A stretch of 64,000 nt of DNA from positions 62,001 through 126,000 of the forward strand of contig NW_002476365.1 in the NCBI RefSeq assembly GCF_000189635.1, given 5' to 3'. A model generated the notes under the pieces. The model saw only the letters and a list, made by a program, of their open reading frames with translations, ran no database searches and was not told the origin of the DNA. Shown piece by piece: positions 12,673 through 26,504 of this stretch. Numbering within the stretch: the stretch's first letter is position 1; each line of letters starts with the position of its first letter. Made by a program: the position numbers and the translations under genes. This DNA is from Tetrahymena thermophila SB210 (taxonomy: Eukaryota; Ciliophora; Oligohymenophorea; Hymenostomatida; Tetrahymenidae).

Positions 12673-15600
12673 TCATTCGATTGTAATTTATTAATCTTAG
12701 GTTAATAATCTTTTTTCACGCTCTGTATATTCTATTTCTTAATCCTAAATATATTCTGACTTTTTTTCATCGATTTGTAAAAGGAAACGTTTCGAATTTG
12801 AGTTTTTCGTAGACGATCTATTAGTAAAGAGTGTATGTGAATGTATTCTAGGAGATAATTTTTAGAAAATATTTCTTGAAGAATCTGTCTCTTAAAAAGA
12901 AAATTTGGATTTGTTTGTTTTATCTAAATATTTTTAAATTTTTTCAATTTAAATTTTTGATAAATCTCCTTTTAAAACAATCCTTCTTAACATTCTCCAA
13001 CTATTTATTTTAAAATTTTGATTATATTTATAAAATTTATAATATTTAAATTAAAATACTTTCTAAAAACTTTGAAAGGCTCATATTCTTGGTTGTAAAC
13101 TAAATTATAAACCAACATATTGTTCTTAAATAATTTATTTTAAATCCACTTTTTGTTTTTTACAAATTTGTTTATCATGAATTTCAGTAATGTAACAACG
13201 CATTTTTTTTTCATTAAAGTGTAAGAGTTCCTTTTGAGTATCGCTTATATAAAACTCATAGCTAGTTGTCCTAATATTTAAATTTTATATTATTTTACTA
13301 TTAATTTATTTATTTTTATTAATAAAATATACCAAACATCATGAATAGTAGTACTATCAAGATTGCTGAAAAGACATATTTAAGGATTTCATTGTTATTT
13401 AATTAATCAAATAAACCAACCCAAAAAATTAAAAGGGCATAGGTGGCTGAATTTTATTCTAATCTATTTATTTTATGATCTTAGTATGGCTTAAAAATCA
13501 TCAAACAAATGCAATAAATCGACTAGACAAAAATTACAGATATAAGCTGAATCACAGGTTCACTATTAAAATATGTTGAAAGTAATAAAACAATAGTTTT
13601 GTACCAAGTTTTAGCAAATTCCCACCACCAAGTATTTCTCTTAAAGCCTTAGAAGAAATACCCATATCTTCTTATGATGCTTGTCGAGGTGCTATCATAC
13701 ATTTTTGAATAGTTTCTACATAAAATGTAAAGCATAGCTAAAGGATAAATTACAATAACTAATATCAAAACTGGCACAATTAAAAATATTATGTAAAAAT
13801 TATGCTCTGAGGTATAGCATTCTTGATTCATTTAGCTTTTCATATAGAATGTGGTATCAAATTTTTCACAAAAGATAATTTATAAAGCTGCTTAATAAAT
13901 GTTTTACGTAGCTAAATATGAGAATACAATAATAGTACTAATAACCATATTAATATTATCATATTTGGTTTAAGAGTAGCTTAAATTTTGAGGGCTAAAA
14001 TATGACATTCCTAAAAATATAATTTTAACTACCAAGTAAATTAAAAGCAAAAATGAAGCAGGAAGCACAAAAGAAATATAAATAAATCTTATGTATTAAA
14101 GTGGAATACCAATATTTATTTCACTAAGACTACAATCTACTGAATACAAAAACAATAATATTGGCTGTGATGTTGCTTAAGGCAATGTAAATAAACTGTC
14201 AAATAGATCAGGAAAAGAAAGACCTATATTAGATTTAAGAGCTGTTATAATGTAGAATTGATTTATAAAAATCTTTGAGATAACTGACTATTAGAGTATA
14301 AACTATGAGACTCCCATCTATAGAAGTTTGAGAGAAGAAATTATTTTAATTTAGCTCATTTTACAATTACTATTCTAGGATTCTACGATTAAATAAACAA
14401 GATAACACAATATACCAATCAGAACTAAAATTTATTTATAAGCGTTGTTTTTTATTGATGAGCATTTCTCACATAATACACTTTTTTAGGATATTCCGCT
14501 AACTCTACCATACTATTCGCCCCAAATCTAGCCATAATTATCACACGCAGAGCATAAAGCCCCTGTGTATCCTTAAAAGCAATATCCCTTTGACTCATCA
14601 CCATTGCAAACATTTACTTCTGTATCGCATTAAAATATCTAGTCTGAGTTATTATTAATTCTCCTATTTATTTATATTTTTATTTATTTATGAAAAAGTA
14701 AAAGTAAATAAATTTCTTTTAATAAAGCTGCTCTTCTTTTTATTTAATTTGGTTAAATTATTTGGAATAAAATAAACAAGCTTAATAATTATTATTTAAT
14801 TACCAGTAATTTTCTCTTAAATTTATTTAATTTAATTGGCAAGATGTTGTTTATGACAGATCACAGTTTTTGCATGATATTTATTCATTCATTTTAGGCT
14901 CAATAAGAGAATAAGTACCATTTAAGCATTATGTACACTCATATAATAAGCAATCTTCACATAAGGAGTTATAGTATTCTCCAACCTAACAGCCTCTAAA
15001 ATGTATTAGAATATTTATGTTATCTACATTAATAAAATGATTAGTTGAGTTTAGAGTCTTCATTCCACCTAACGATAGCATTAAAGCTGAATTATTTGAT
15101 GGAACTCCTGTGATTTTGAGGCTGTTCATTAAGCATCCAATTTTGTTCTTAGAATGATAAGCATAATCAACTAAAGTAGCACCTTCTATTTTAATAGTTT
15201 CTTACTGTAATGATGTAGTGTTCTCCTAAATATATATTCTACAATTATATTGGCTTATTTCTTAAAGTAATTCAGAACTAATTTGGCTTGTTAAAGCTAA
15301 TTAAACAAAAATTGTATTAATTTTTATCAATTTAAAAATAAAATACTTTGGTTTTATAAGTCAATTTGTTAAACACTATTCTTAAATTCATCTAAAAATT
15401 AAATGCTCAGATCAAAGTTGCTTAAGCCACTTCTAAAGTTGCTAAATGCTACATTAGGATAATTAGTAATGTTGATATTGAAATCTTTGCTTGGTAAAAT
15501 AGAAGCGTATTGAGGATAGCTTGCAATTTAGTTACCAAAAATTATGGCTTTATTAGTTTTACAGTAATTATAACCAAATGTTTTACAAGAATCCTTTTAT

Positions 15601-18600
15601 GAATTTGGATTTTATATTAAGAAAGAAGGCTTTTTGTTCAAATACCTAATAACTGCTCCAATCCCAGCTGTATTGTTTACAAAGCTTGATTTTGTAATTA
15701 ACAAATCTGAATTATCAAGTAAAATAACACCACCACTCCTAAATTTAAAATTATTAAAACAGTTTTTAAATTGATGTAATTTATTTTGATTTTAATAAAA
15801 ATAATTTTTAATTATTTGCTTTTTAATTAATAAAATTTGATAAAAAAATTAAATAATATTTATAATCATTTAAATAAAAATTAAATACCCGAGAGCATTA
15901 TTATTTTAGAAGATTGAATATATGATGAAAGAATTATTTCCACCAGATTATTAAATGAATAAAGAACCTCCATCACCAGATGCTTAAGTTAATTCTAAAG
16001 TTGTGTTTGATATTGAAAATGAAGGTGCATTGCTTATATATGCAAATCCTCCATTTAGAGCAGAAGAACAACCTTAAGATTATACTTGAACTATCTATAA
16101 GTCACCTTTTTCAAAGTAAATACTACCACCTTATATAGATTAAGTATTTAAAAATTCAGATTAAGAAATATTTAAATTAGATGAAGTTGAGTAAATAGAA
16201 CCTCCTTATTATAAGCTTTAATCAGCATTAAAAGATGATTCTTAAATATCAATTTAACTTCCCGATAAATAAATAGAACCTCCCTAATTAGACTAGTTGC
16301 TTTTAAATTTAGAAGTACTTATTTAGACTTAAGAGTTAACAATATTAAGAATTGAATTCAAAGGATTTTTTCCAATTGATTAATTTTATGAAAGATTTAA
16401 ATTTGTTATCAAAACAATTGACTGATCAATAAGTAAACTTTATATTGCCTAGTTAGAAATGATTTAAGAATTTTATATAACACCAATATTTTATACATTG
16501 ACCACTGCTAAATTAAAGAATCCTTGATTTTTACTTATAGTCAATTAATCAATAAATAATTAATTTTAAATTTCAGTTTATAAAAGTATATTAGAATTAG
16601 TTTAATCATCATTTTGGATTATTGATAGATTAGATACAGTTAAGCTATTACTTGTTACCTATAATGCTTAATATTATTTATTATTAGTAAATTTGTTATT
16701 ATTTAGATTTATATTTTATATTAATATGTGGTCTTAGATTAGCAATTGGCTTATTTATAGGTAATTTTACATAATGCTAATACTTCCTTTGTATGATAAG
16801 AACATTAAATTTTTATTATTTTAAAAAATAGTGTTGTTGACTATTAAGTTTTAAATTATATAGCTTTTGATTAATGGAGTAGAGACACCCTAATTCTAAA
16901 CAATATTCAAAGTTGAAAATGTTACATTTATGTAGCTTGAAATGAAAATAGGTGCAATATCTTGAGCATCTTTGTTATAATTAAATTATGATTGTTAAAT
17001 TTGGAGATTATCGAAGCTTATTTAAGTAATCGAGCTGTTGATATCATCTTAAAAGTAAAAAAGGATAATTTAGCTAAAAATTGCCTTAAAAATATTAATT
17101 TTTTAAAATTTCATTTATTACACATCTGTAAAACTGAAAAGATTGATTATAATCTAAGAATTTAATGATATTTAAGAGATAGATAATTCATTGAAAGAAA
17201 CAGATTTCACAGAACTTATCTAAAAAGTGTATAATGTTTAATTTCCTAATTATATATTATTTAACTCAAATGTTTAAATATTTTGAACAACAAATTAGAG
17301 ACATTCCTTTTAAGAAATAGCTGATTCCATCTATAGGTTATTAAATGATATTAAATTATAACCTGAAAAAGATGAAAATAAGTTCTCATTTATAATTATT
17401 TTTTATTAATCTTTAGTGACACTGTTTGATAATATGTTTACTTAAGAATATTATGAGAATTTGAAAATAGGTAAAGGCTGTAAAATAGTTTCTTTTTCAA
17501 TCAATACATCAAATATAAGTTATGATATCAAAAAATAATTTTGAACTTGCATGTAAACGCTTTGAATTGAGTAAATTACTTGAGAAAGTTATTCTGAAGA
17601 CATCTACTCTTAGCAAATATTTTAACCAAATATAGGTAATTAAACCTATGCAATTTAGTCTCCTGAGTAGAGAATAAGTTAAATGAAAATATTTTCTTCA
17701 GTATTGAAGATTTAGTAATTTGCTACTCGTCCCAATTCTTTGCTATTCTATTAAAAGCTTCCCAGTAAATTTATTGTTTAATTGTTTTAGTTTATTTTAT
17801 AAATAAATATTTGGTATCGATGTACATCAAGGAAATACTCTTTGTTTACAAAAATTATTTCACTACTATCAGGGGTGTAAACATAATTGAATTAAGTAAG
17901 ATTGAGTGACATAGTAAATCTTCCATAAGCAACAAAATTTAGATTTGAAAGTTAATTAATTTAGTAAACTCCTAAACAACTTTATATTATCATATCTAGT
18001 TCTTAATTTAAATTAAGTTTATAAGGATATCCTATACAAGGACTTTAGATTTAACTCATTAGATTTAATGTGATTGGGTCATATAATCCTAAACTAAAAT
18101 CCATTGTCTTTTTAATAAACACCTTTATTATTTATTTTGAATATTTTAAAACATTTTTAAAGAAAAAAAATATTTGATTATATATATAAAAAATTATATA
18201 TCATGTTTTTAAATAAAAAATAATGTAATTTTATCATTTTCATTAAATTATAAATTTTAATTTTGCTCAAAATTAAAATATAAAAATTTAAATAAAATAG
18301 AAATTAGTAATTAATTCCCCCTATACTTCTAATTATAAAAATTGTGCTTAATAAAAAAGTGTTTAATTTCAATTTAAAATGTTTAATGAATTAAATTTTA
18401 CCTTTTCATTACAGAACTAGATGACATGTGCATGAGATTATATTCCTGAAAAAGATAGAGACTTTTAACTCAAAACATTTAATTGCTTAGAAAGAATAAA
18501 TTAACCGGTTTATCCATTAAAACCAGAAGCTATAAATATATAATTGGTTGATTATTCAATAAACAAATTAGTTACTATTGATTCGTTCAGTAATTAAACG

Positions 18601-21600
18601 TAAAATTATTTAGTGAACTATGATTAGTTTTAAATAATATATCCTATTACTTCTCCTTATGTTGTAGTCAAGAAAATTGAATTTAGTGATAATATTTGTT
18701 TCAAATCTAAAATAAATTAATTTTAATTTAGAATAATTTATTAAAATACAGTAAATTTTTAAACATCTAAAATATTTAGAGTATTAACATAAGAGCATAT
18801 TAGATAATTTTTCAACTAAGTCTATCTTAGGCATTTAATTTACTAAACATTAATTATATCAAAATTAGTTTTATCAAAAAATATTATTTGATCTCGAGTT
18901 AATAAAGCTGATAAGGTATCAGAGCCTTCAATATTAATAAATTTACTTTGAGAATCTAAAACAGGATATTAGCTATTAACATAAAACCCATAATTTAATT
19001 TTTAAGACTCATAATCCCAAAACTACACTATATTATTTTACTAATGAAATATTATTCCTTGCTCTGTATCAAGTGTTGACATTACTCCTTTGTATTGTTA
19101 AATCAAGAATTAATAATTATAATTATAATATATTTTAAATTGATTAATGTTACCTTCATATGTAAAACAATTGTTATAAGCATTAGATTAAATCAATTCT
19201 AATAAACTATAATATCCTAAAGTATTTGAATCTAAACTTCCGAAAATTAGCATATTATGCTTTGCATCTAAAAATATTTTTATAATCTTTTTATTAGTTA
19301 CTTGGATTTGTTGCACGAGGGTTAATGCAGGATACGATAAAGTATATAAGAAACCATTAAAATCTACAACAAAAACGTAATTATTATCACTGTCAAGGAT
19401 ACCATCATAAAGTGAATTTTAAAGTTCAATTTAGCTCCTAAAAATAATAATTACTAAGTAATTCAATAATAGTTAACTATTTACATCAATTGAGGTTTGC
19501 TGTATATTTAATAACTCCATGTCTTGACATAATTATCCTAACTATGATAAATATTAATTTATGAAGTATCATAATATAATCATACAAAATTACCTTATTG
19601 TAGTTAAAATTAGATTTTTTTCATCAATTATTGTTTTAAAGATCCAATTTTAGTGGGCATGCTGATAAGCTAGAGTGTTGCAATTTAGATCAAATATTCT
19701 AAAATCTCCATTGTGCTTTATATAAAATATTTGAATCATTTATTTAATTCCAAGATTATTTTACATCCCACAAAATCTGTAGTTGGTGAGTATAATCAAA
19801 GTCTCCAAATATTCCCATCAGTGTGCATCTATAGTTCAGAGTATAATAATCAAGAGAAGTAGACCACCAAGTCCACTAAAAAAAAAGTTGTAATATTAAT
19901 AAGTAAAAATAACAATAAGAAGAAAAGAAAGTAAATACATTAAATTTTTTAATATTTTATTAATAGGGTAGATATTAAATTAATAAAAAGAAAGATGATA
20001 AAATAAAATTTAAAAGTATTTACTCCAATAACCATAAGAACTCCAATTTAAGGATAAAATACTACATTTTCAATCAAATCTACATACCCTATTTAATCAA
20101 GTACTCTTATAAGTTAAAAATTTTTAGATAAATCCCACACGACAACAGTCCCAGGATACACGCATCCAACAAATAATCTATCCAGATTTTCATCATAAAA
20201 AAATTTATTTATTGTAACGCATGACGAAACATTATGAGTCATTATTCCAATTTATTCATAAGTATCAATTCTATATACAAAGACTTAGTTTGAAGTTTAA
20301 TTTGCATACCCTACAAATAAAAAATTCTTTTCAAGGATAGAATAAATGATATATGAATCAGTCAAATCAACACTACTTGGAAATTCTGGAAGATACTATT
20401 AAGTTAATTAGTTATAAATAGTTATTTTGTCTGACAATAAATAAGATAATCCACTTTTTATATCAATCCAAAAGCTATTTAATTTACTTTAAGTAACTAA
20501 TTTTTTAATTTAGCAAGTACTAGTTAATCTTCTTGTGTACATCTTTTTTAAAATAGTGTAAAAAAAATGAATAATTTAATAATTTTATTCATTTTAATTA
20601 AAATTATTTAGGAAAATATTCCTAAAATTCCTAATAATTTATTTATTTGTTTTGAAAATTAATTATACTTACTTGAATATCTGATTTTATAACAAGAGTG
20701 TTGTATTTTTGATCAATATATTAGATATCACCAAAATAAATGTTATCAAACATACTGATTATTTCATTTTTAACATAGTCATATAAAATAAATTTTCCAT
20801 CATTGTAAGCGATAGTAAATATATCCTGCTCAATATAAATATTAGTATTTTAAATTTTATTAGCATATACTTATATTTGATAAAGAATATTTGCAGTATT
20901 TATGTCAATCACAATAACTATATAGTTATTTATAATAGCTATAACTAAGCCTCTAGGGCCATCATAATTGTAATATAGAACTGATTATTGATTCAAGTTC
21001 AAAATGTTTTCTTTTAAATTTTGATAATTCTTAAAGTATAGCTTAGTATCTCTATTTATAATGAGAGTATTTTGTTCAATTACTAAGTTTATAGAACTAC
21101 TTTATCCACTATAGTAATTAATTGTGTTAATCAAATTGAAGCTACTACCATCATGTTAATAAATCTTTTGAAATTAAAAAAAATGGTTTAATATCATAAT
21201 TTGATTTTTTTTAATAAACTTACTAAAATATTCTATTCTTAAACATTGAGAAGAGATATTTATTGGCTGTTTAAAAAATATGACAACGTTTAAATTGTAT
21301 TACCTAAAATTAATACCTACTAATTACTGCTTCCATTCGAGTAAAAATAGTTAAATAGGTATAAATTTCCATTAATTTCGATCAATATTTACTTAGCACT
21401 TTCTATTAAATAAATAGTATCAGTAATCAAACCATTTGGAATAAGTAGTCCTTTAAATATTAATGAATGATCATAGCTTTGATCAAATCTATAGATAACA
21501 TATTATGTTGTAGGTCTAATAAAGCCAATCATATAGCCATTAGTTATGTCTTATAAAAGAACGAAACTCTACAAATTACTATCATCAATAGGATTAATAA

Positions 21601-23292
21601 TATTTTCTATCAATGTTCCAAGCTAATAGTCGAAAATATAAATAAGAGGCTTTTAAGTTACAGTGTAATAAGCATATTAAACAAGCTTTACAATTAAAAA
21701 ATAAATATTTATTTGATATTTGAAATTTTATTTTTATAAATGAAGATTTTTATTAATTTATTCAATAAATATCTCTTCTTTATTTAAAAGTAATTACTTT
21801 ATTAAGCGACTTATCTATAAAGAAAGTAGAGTTATAAGTAGTATATTTAAATAACTTATCGAGGGTATTATCAAAAAGAGACCAGTACTATATATTTCCT
21901 CCCAACTCGATTTTAATTATTCTTTTAAAAATATAAATACATAAAAAGAAAGAAAAACTTTAATTTTACCTATTTAAATCTGAATCCACTTATATTTTTG
22001 TTGGTACATCGTATGATGATTTTCCTGTATCGAAGCGATCCATTACATATTAAAATTTGGAGCTTGGTATATCTACTATGGAAACAGAATATGTTTAACT
22101 TAGTATGACTTTGTCTTACACTACAAATGCTTAAAACCAAAAAAATGATATTATTTAATTTTTAAAAAGAAGAGGCTTTAAATCATCTAACGAATAGACA
22201 AAAATGTAGTTTTAAAAGAAATTATTGGAAACAGCTGCAATTTAATTCTTTGAGTTTATAGATCCAAAGATGAAATCTATTGTTGAATTCAAATAAGTCG
22301 CATTTGCATCTCTTTAATCACAGTACATATTTTAAAAATCTGCCTGATAGACTATACCTTTCTACTATATTGACCAGACTGAAAATAAATTATTTTATCC
22401 TAGAGCTACTAAATAATCTTCTTGTTGACTTACTAATACTTGCGTGGAAGTGGATGTAAACGATTGCTAGAATTGTAAAATGTTGTTTTTATAAGAAGAA
22501 GCATAAGAGGATCCACTTGAATCCTGATAAGTCACGGCTATTTGATTTTATGTAGGATAAATTGATTGCAAATTAGAAAATTAGCTTATTTAAAATAAAT
22601 TTTTGAATGCTTTGCTCTATATATCATATGAAAAAAGATTTCCTTAAGTATCTATTAGCAAAAACCTTCTATTCATTTTATCATTCACGCATTAGATTAT
22701 ATAAGTATTATCTAGCTTAATCTGAATTATGTTTGTATCAAGAATAGTAGAAGAAGAAAAATCAACAACAAATAACTGTTATTAATAAAGTCTTAATAAG
22801 AATAAAGTTAAAAAAAATATTTACTTCAGAAGAATTCCAAGTAACAACAATTAATTCTTCAGAATTTAAGCAAGCTTTAGGATCAACAGTAACTACAGAA
22901 GGAATTTATAGAGTATCTCCTTTAGATCCATTTCCTGAACTCCATCCAATAATCCTACCATTCGCATCCAGTGTGTGAATTAAAGAAACCTTTAGGGAAG
23001 GTCTATCATCTTTGTCGATTTGATAGAACTAGACATTATCTGCCTCTTCTGTAAATTAATATTTGATATTTTATTGGAAGTTATAAATCCCAACTGTGAA
23101 GGGATTATAGACAACCGCAGCAATATCCTCTACATCATTTTATGGGTTTGACTTCAATAAAATCATTGTCTATACTATGTGATCATTGTTTTGAGATCCT
23201 ACCTACCAAAAAGGGCATCCAACTGCTTTAATTAAAGTAATTTAAGCTATAAATATGCATATTTTTATATTCTAGTAAGAATAAAAGCTCAT
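12673..23292 (-). CDS. Giant surface protein: propeller-like N-half, beta-helix-like middle, Cys-rich stalk, multispan domain
   Basis: Reading from ATG 23290-23292: a hydrophobic leader (IKICIFIAQITLIKAVGC), then exons with propeller-like phrases (IHTLDANGRIIGWSS, HNGDFRIFDLNCNTL) to about 18.4 kb. Next come beta-helix-like repeats of the polymorphic outer-membrane/pectin-lyase style (SGDGGSLFIQQSGGN, RSGGVILLDNSDLLITKSSF) to about 15.06 kb. A Cys-rich stalk follows (CLLYECTQCLNG; CFQGYTGALCSACD at 14541-14585). Then come at least six hydrophobic spans (about 14440-13320) and a Ser-rich tail ending at TGA 12673-12675. Many small introns interrupt it and I did not phase them all; the product would be very roughly 3000 residues. 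Each block follows the next without a new signal peptide or clear gene end, so I call one gene, but a split into two cannot be excluded. The order matches a known ciliate family of large membrane proteins of unknown function. Confidence 0.6.
14541..14585 (-). other. EGF-like Cys motif before the membrane domain
   Basis: Encodes CFQGYTGALCSACD, an EGF-type C-x-x-G-Y-x-G-x-x-C-x-x-C signature, followed after about 30 residues by CEKC and then the first membrane span. It marks the hinge between the extracellular repeats and the membrane domain of the giant protein. Confidence 0.6.
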
Positions 23293-24179
23293 ATGATTTT
23301 TTTTTATTTATCAATTTTGATAATCTTATAATTTTTATAAAAACTAAGACAAACAATTTGTTTTTATAATAATTAATTTAAATCGTTATTTAAATAATAA
23401 TAATCATATCGATACTAAATAAAAACTTTTTCTGTTAAAAAAAACTAAATGTTTGTTTAAAATAACTAGTTTTTAATTATAATTTAATGTAAAAAAAAAA
23501 CTAAATGTTTGTTTAAAATAATTAGTTTTTAATTAGAATTTAAGTACATTTTTTTTACACTGTTCTGTTCTTTGACCAAAATAAAAGTCTCGCTTTATTT
23601 ATATTTTAAATTCTACTTAAATTTAAACTACATTTTTCACTTATTAATCAATAAAAATAAAATGTTATTAATATAATCATAAAATTTTGTTTAAATTTAA
23701 ATGGTATTTTTTATTTAATATTTAAAAATTATCCATCACTTTACTATTTCATAACTTTTTTACATTTCTAAATATATTAATTACCCCCTAAATCAAAGCA
23801 ATAAATTATTAATAAATAAACGCAAAAGCTATTTTTGTTTTTTGTAGGGCTCTAAAATAAAAAAATGTGAGTTCTTCTAAATCTTTAAGAACATCTTATT
23901 TTCTAAAGTAAATTAATTGTAAATATAACAAAATTAATCTTATTTTTATTTAAGTTTTTAAACTTATTATTTTATCAATAATCCTTTTCCGCTATCTATT
24001 CTTTTTTAAATTTTATTTAAATATGGAAACCAATTTATACTTAAAAAAAACCAAACACAAAAGGTCATTTTATCTTATCAAATTTTATCATACTTTTACT
24101 TTTAATTTATTCATTAATATAAAAAACACTTAATTAATCTAAAGAAAAGTAGAAAAAAATAAAAATAAAAATATTAGAT
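23293..24179. other. Intergenic (promoter of giant gene; 3' end of ubiquitin-RING gene)
   Basis: Nearly 900 nt of AT-rich DNA. It holds the upstream region of the giant surface gene and the 3' flank of the ubiquitin-containing gene, both on the minus strand. The only structure I see is the 56-nt tandem duplication listed separately. Confidence 0.6.
23437..23545. repeat. Tandem duplication, period 56 nt, two copies
   Basis: Each copy is an A-run followed by CTAAATGTTTGTTTAAAATA, then A(C/A)TAGTTTTTAATTA; the CTAAATG landmarks are at 23445 and 23501. The copies differ at a few positions. It lies about 150 nt upstream of the giant gene's start, so it could carry promoter elements, but nothing shows that directly. 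Confidence 0.8.
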
Positions 24180-25865
24180 TCATGTTATTGTTATGCATAA
24201 TGGACACATTTTTAATAATATAGATATCTTTTCGTAGCAATTTTTGTGGCATTTATGCTTTTCTTTATCTTAACAAAGCTCAAATGTAGATATTTCATTT
24301 TCTTCTGCGATAGATTTCAGACAAACAGAACACTTAAATTATTCATCAGATTCAAGAGGCTTTGCAAATAAGAAAAGTTGTTTCCATAAAGCAGTATTCA
24401 AAGTTCCATCATCTTTAACAGGATTATATCTGGTATAGCTATCAGGTTATGCTGATAGCATTGGTGAATGAATATGCTTATCCTTTCCTTTTTCCACTTT
24501 AATCCCACTCCATTTATATTAACAGTTTGTAAATCCGCATGTTACTAATTCAATATAACATTTACATGAATAATTTGGGCATTAAATTTTTTCATAAATA
24601 TTTTAAATTAATTCAATTGTTTTATACCCAATTTAAGATATCACAAGCCTATCATAGTAAGGGCATTTTTTATTTTTGCAATATCCTTCAATATTTATAC
24701 CTTGACAAGCTAACCTATAAATTGGAGCATCATTTGAAAATTGCATTTTTTTTTTTGAAATCTCATTTTCAAGATCTACAAAAGTTTAAGCAGTTGCACC
24801 ACCTCTTAGTCTTAGCAATAATAGCAGCGTATCTTCTTAAAAAAGGCCACACTCATTTAAAGTTTTCTTATCATCTAATTATTTATTATCATAAATCAAT
24901 CTTTATTAGTCTCGATGAATACCTTTTTTATCTTAAATTTTTAATTGTAAGTTCTCAATGGTATCACTACATTCACAATCAATTGTAAAAATCTCACCAG
25001 TTAGACTTTTAATATATATTTAGCTGGATTTTACCTTATAAAACTTTTTAGCTTGATTATTCAAACTTTATGCAATAAATCCAATTTCGTTTGGATATAA
25101 ATCATTAAATAGATTTCTTATTTGACTTGGAGAGTAATTACTAGTAATTTATATCTACGTTTCATTGATAAAGATGTCTATTAAACTAAATGAAACAAAT
25201 TTTTCTCCATTTGCAAAGCCTAATTCTTTTAAACTTTTTTCCATATTAATGCTTACTCTTTCTTTGAAAATTTGATTGAATTGTCTAAACCCAAATAAAA
25301 TACGATTTTCGTTGAGAGGAAGATCCATAGCAATCTAATATTATTTGTCATCGATGTAAATTATATTGTCTGTAGAGTATAACTCTATTTTTTAAAATTT
25401 GATAAGTTTTTCTGTTATAGCCTAATTATCTTTCACCAAATAAAGGTTTTTTATTGGAACATTAATCTATTTAGATAGTTTAATCAATAACTCTTTCTAT
25501 GAAATATCGGAAGGTAGGACTAAATGGATAATATCGTCTCTATACTATATATCAAGTTCAAATGATATTTGTTTTTCTTAAAAGTAAATAGGTAGTAAAT
25601 TAAATTAAGTTTTTGCTAATCTTTAATCGAGATCAGGTTATTTTGCATAAAAGCTTTTAAATGATTATTTGCTAATCTCAAAATGACTGTTCTTAGAGTT
25701 AAAAAGAATATTAGCTTTATCATAAAGTCTTTCTAGGGTTAAGATGTTATAATCACTCTTTTCTATTGGCATTATAAAGCTTTTACTTGGATTTTAAGTA
25801 CAGATAAATAGCTTATTTTATTTGGGAAGTGAGCATTCCCTTTCTATTTCTTCAATTTCGATCAT
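24180..25865 (-). CDS. Embedded-ubiquitin protein with Cys-rich tail and C-terminal RING-like finger
   Basis: Single-exon frame of 561 residues; ATG 25863-25865, TGA 24180-24182. Residues 281-356 align with ubiquitin over all 76 positions without a gap (SQIYIKSLTGEI..., DQQRLIYDNKQLDDKKTL, ending LRLRGG). By hand I count about 43 identities. Lys6, 29, 33 and 48 and Ile44 are kept; Lys11, 27 and 63 are Glu, Gln and Gln. The residue after GG is Ala, and 205 residues follow. These include a Cys domain (GINIEGYCKNKKC, CPNYSCKC, CGFTNCQYKW) and a final RING-like set (CSVC, CHKNC, CPLC). Similar ubiquitin plus Cys-rich tails are found in other protists and fungi and are treated as E3 ligases. The N-terminal 280 residues (e.g. 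SLKELGFANGEKF) may hold diverged ubiquitin folds. Whether it is cleaved after GG or acts as a ligase is inference. Confidence 0.82.
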
Positions 25866-26165
25866 TATTTAATTATATTTTCTATTAGTTTATTAACCTT
25901 TTTATTATAATTTTTATTATTGTTAAGAAATTTAGAAACTCAATTTAAAATACATTCAAACATTATTTACTGATTATTTCTGATATCTAATATAATTTTT
26001 ACAAATTTTATTTCTAAGCGCTAATCTATCTTATTTGTAAGATCAAATACTATAATCAAAATATTTTTATTTGATTGAAATATCATTAAATAAATAACAA
26101 CAAAAATAAAGTCTTTAATTAAAATAATAAAAAAAATACTAAAGTAAATATAGTAAAAAATAAAG

Positions 26166-26504
26166 AACCCAAAGACATAATTAAATATTTAACTTTATGA
26201 GCTAGAAGATCGTATACACCATGTATAAAAATAATTAAAATATTTTTTGCTTTAAGAAATTCAAATAGAATATGAAATAGAAGAAACAAAAGAATTTCAT
26301 ACTTAAAAAGTAATTATGCGATTTAGAAAAAGGTTTATATTAAAATGTTAGATTATTCTTAAATGCTTTTAGAAATTGTATAAGTAAATTTTGTGTGATT
26401 TAAGAAAAATTAACAAAAAAATAAATAATACCTTTCAAAAATAATAAAAAACATTTATATTGAACTAGGTACAATTATGGCAAGTGCAATATAAAAGATT
26501 TTGA
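26166..26504 (+). pseudogene. Decayed or missed coding fragment
   Basis: TGA-terminated frame with phrases such as LYELEDRIHHVQKQLKYF and QIEYEIEETKEFH. The Lys/Glu/Gln content looks like ciliate coding DNA, but there is no ATG upstream in frame and no family I recognise. It could be an exon of a gene I failed to assemble, or a remnant. Low confidence. Confidence 0.25.

Noticed and set aside
24539-24988. Plus-strand frame of 149 codons
   Set aside because: Antisense to the ubiquitin domain and Cys tail of the minus-strand gene; no family resemblance.
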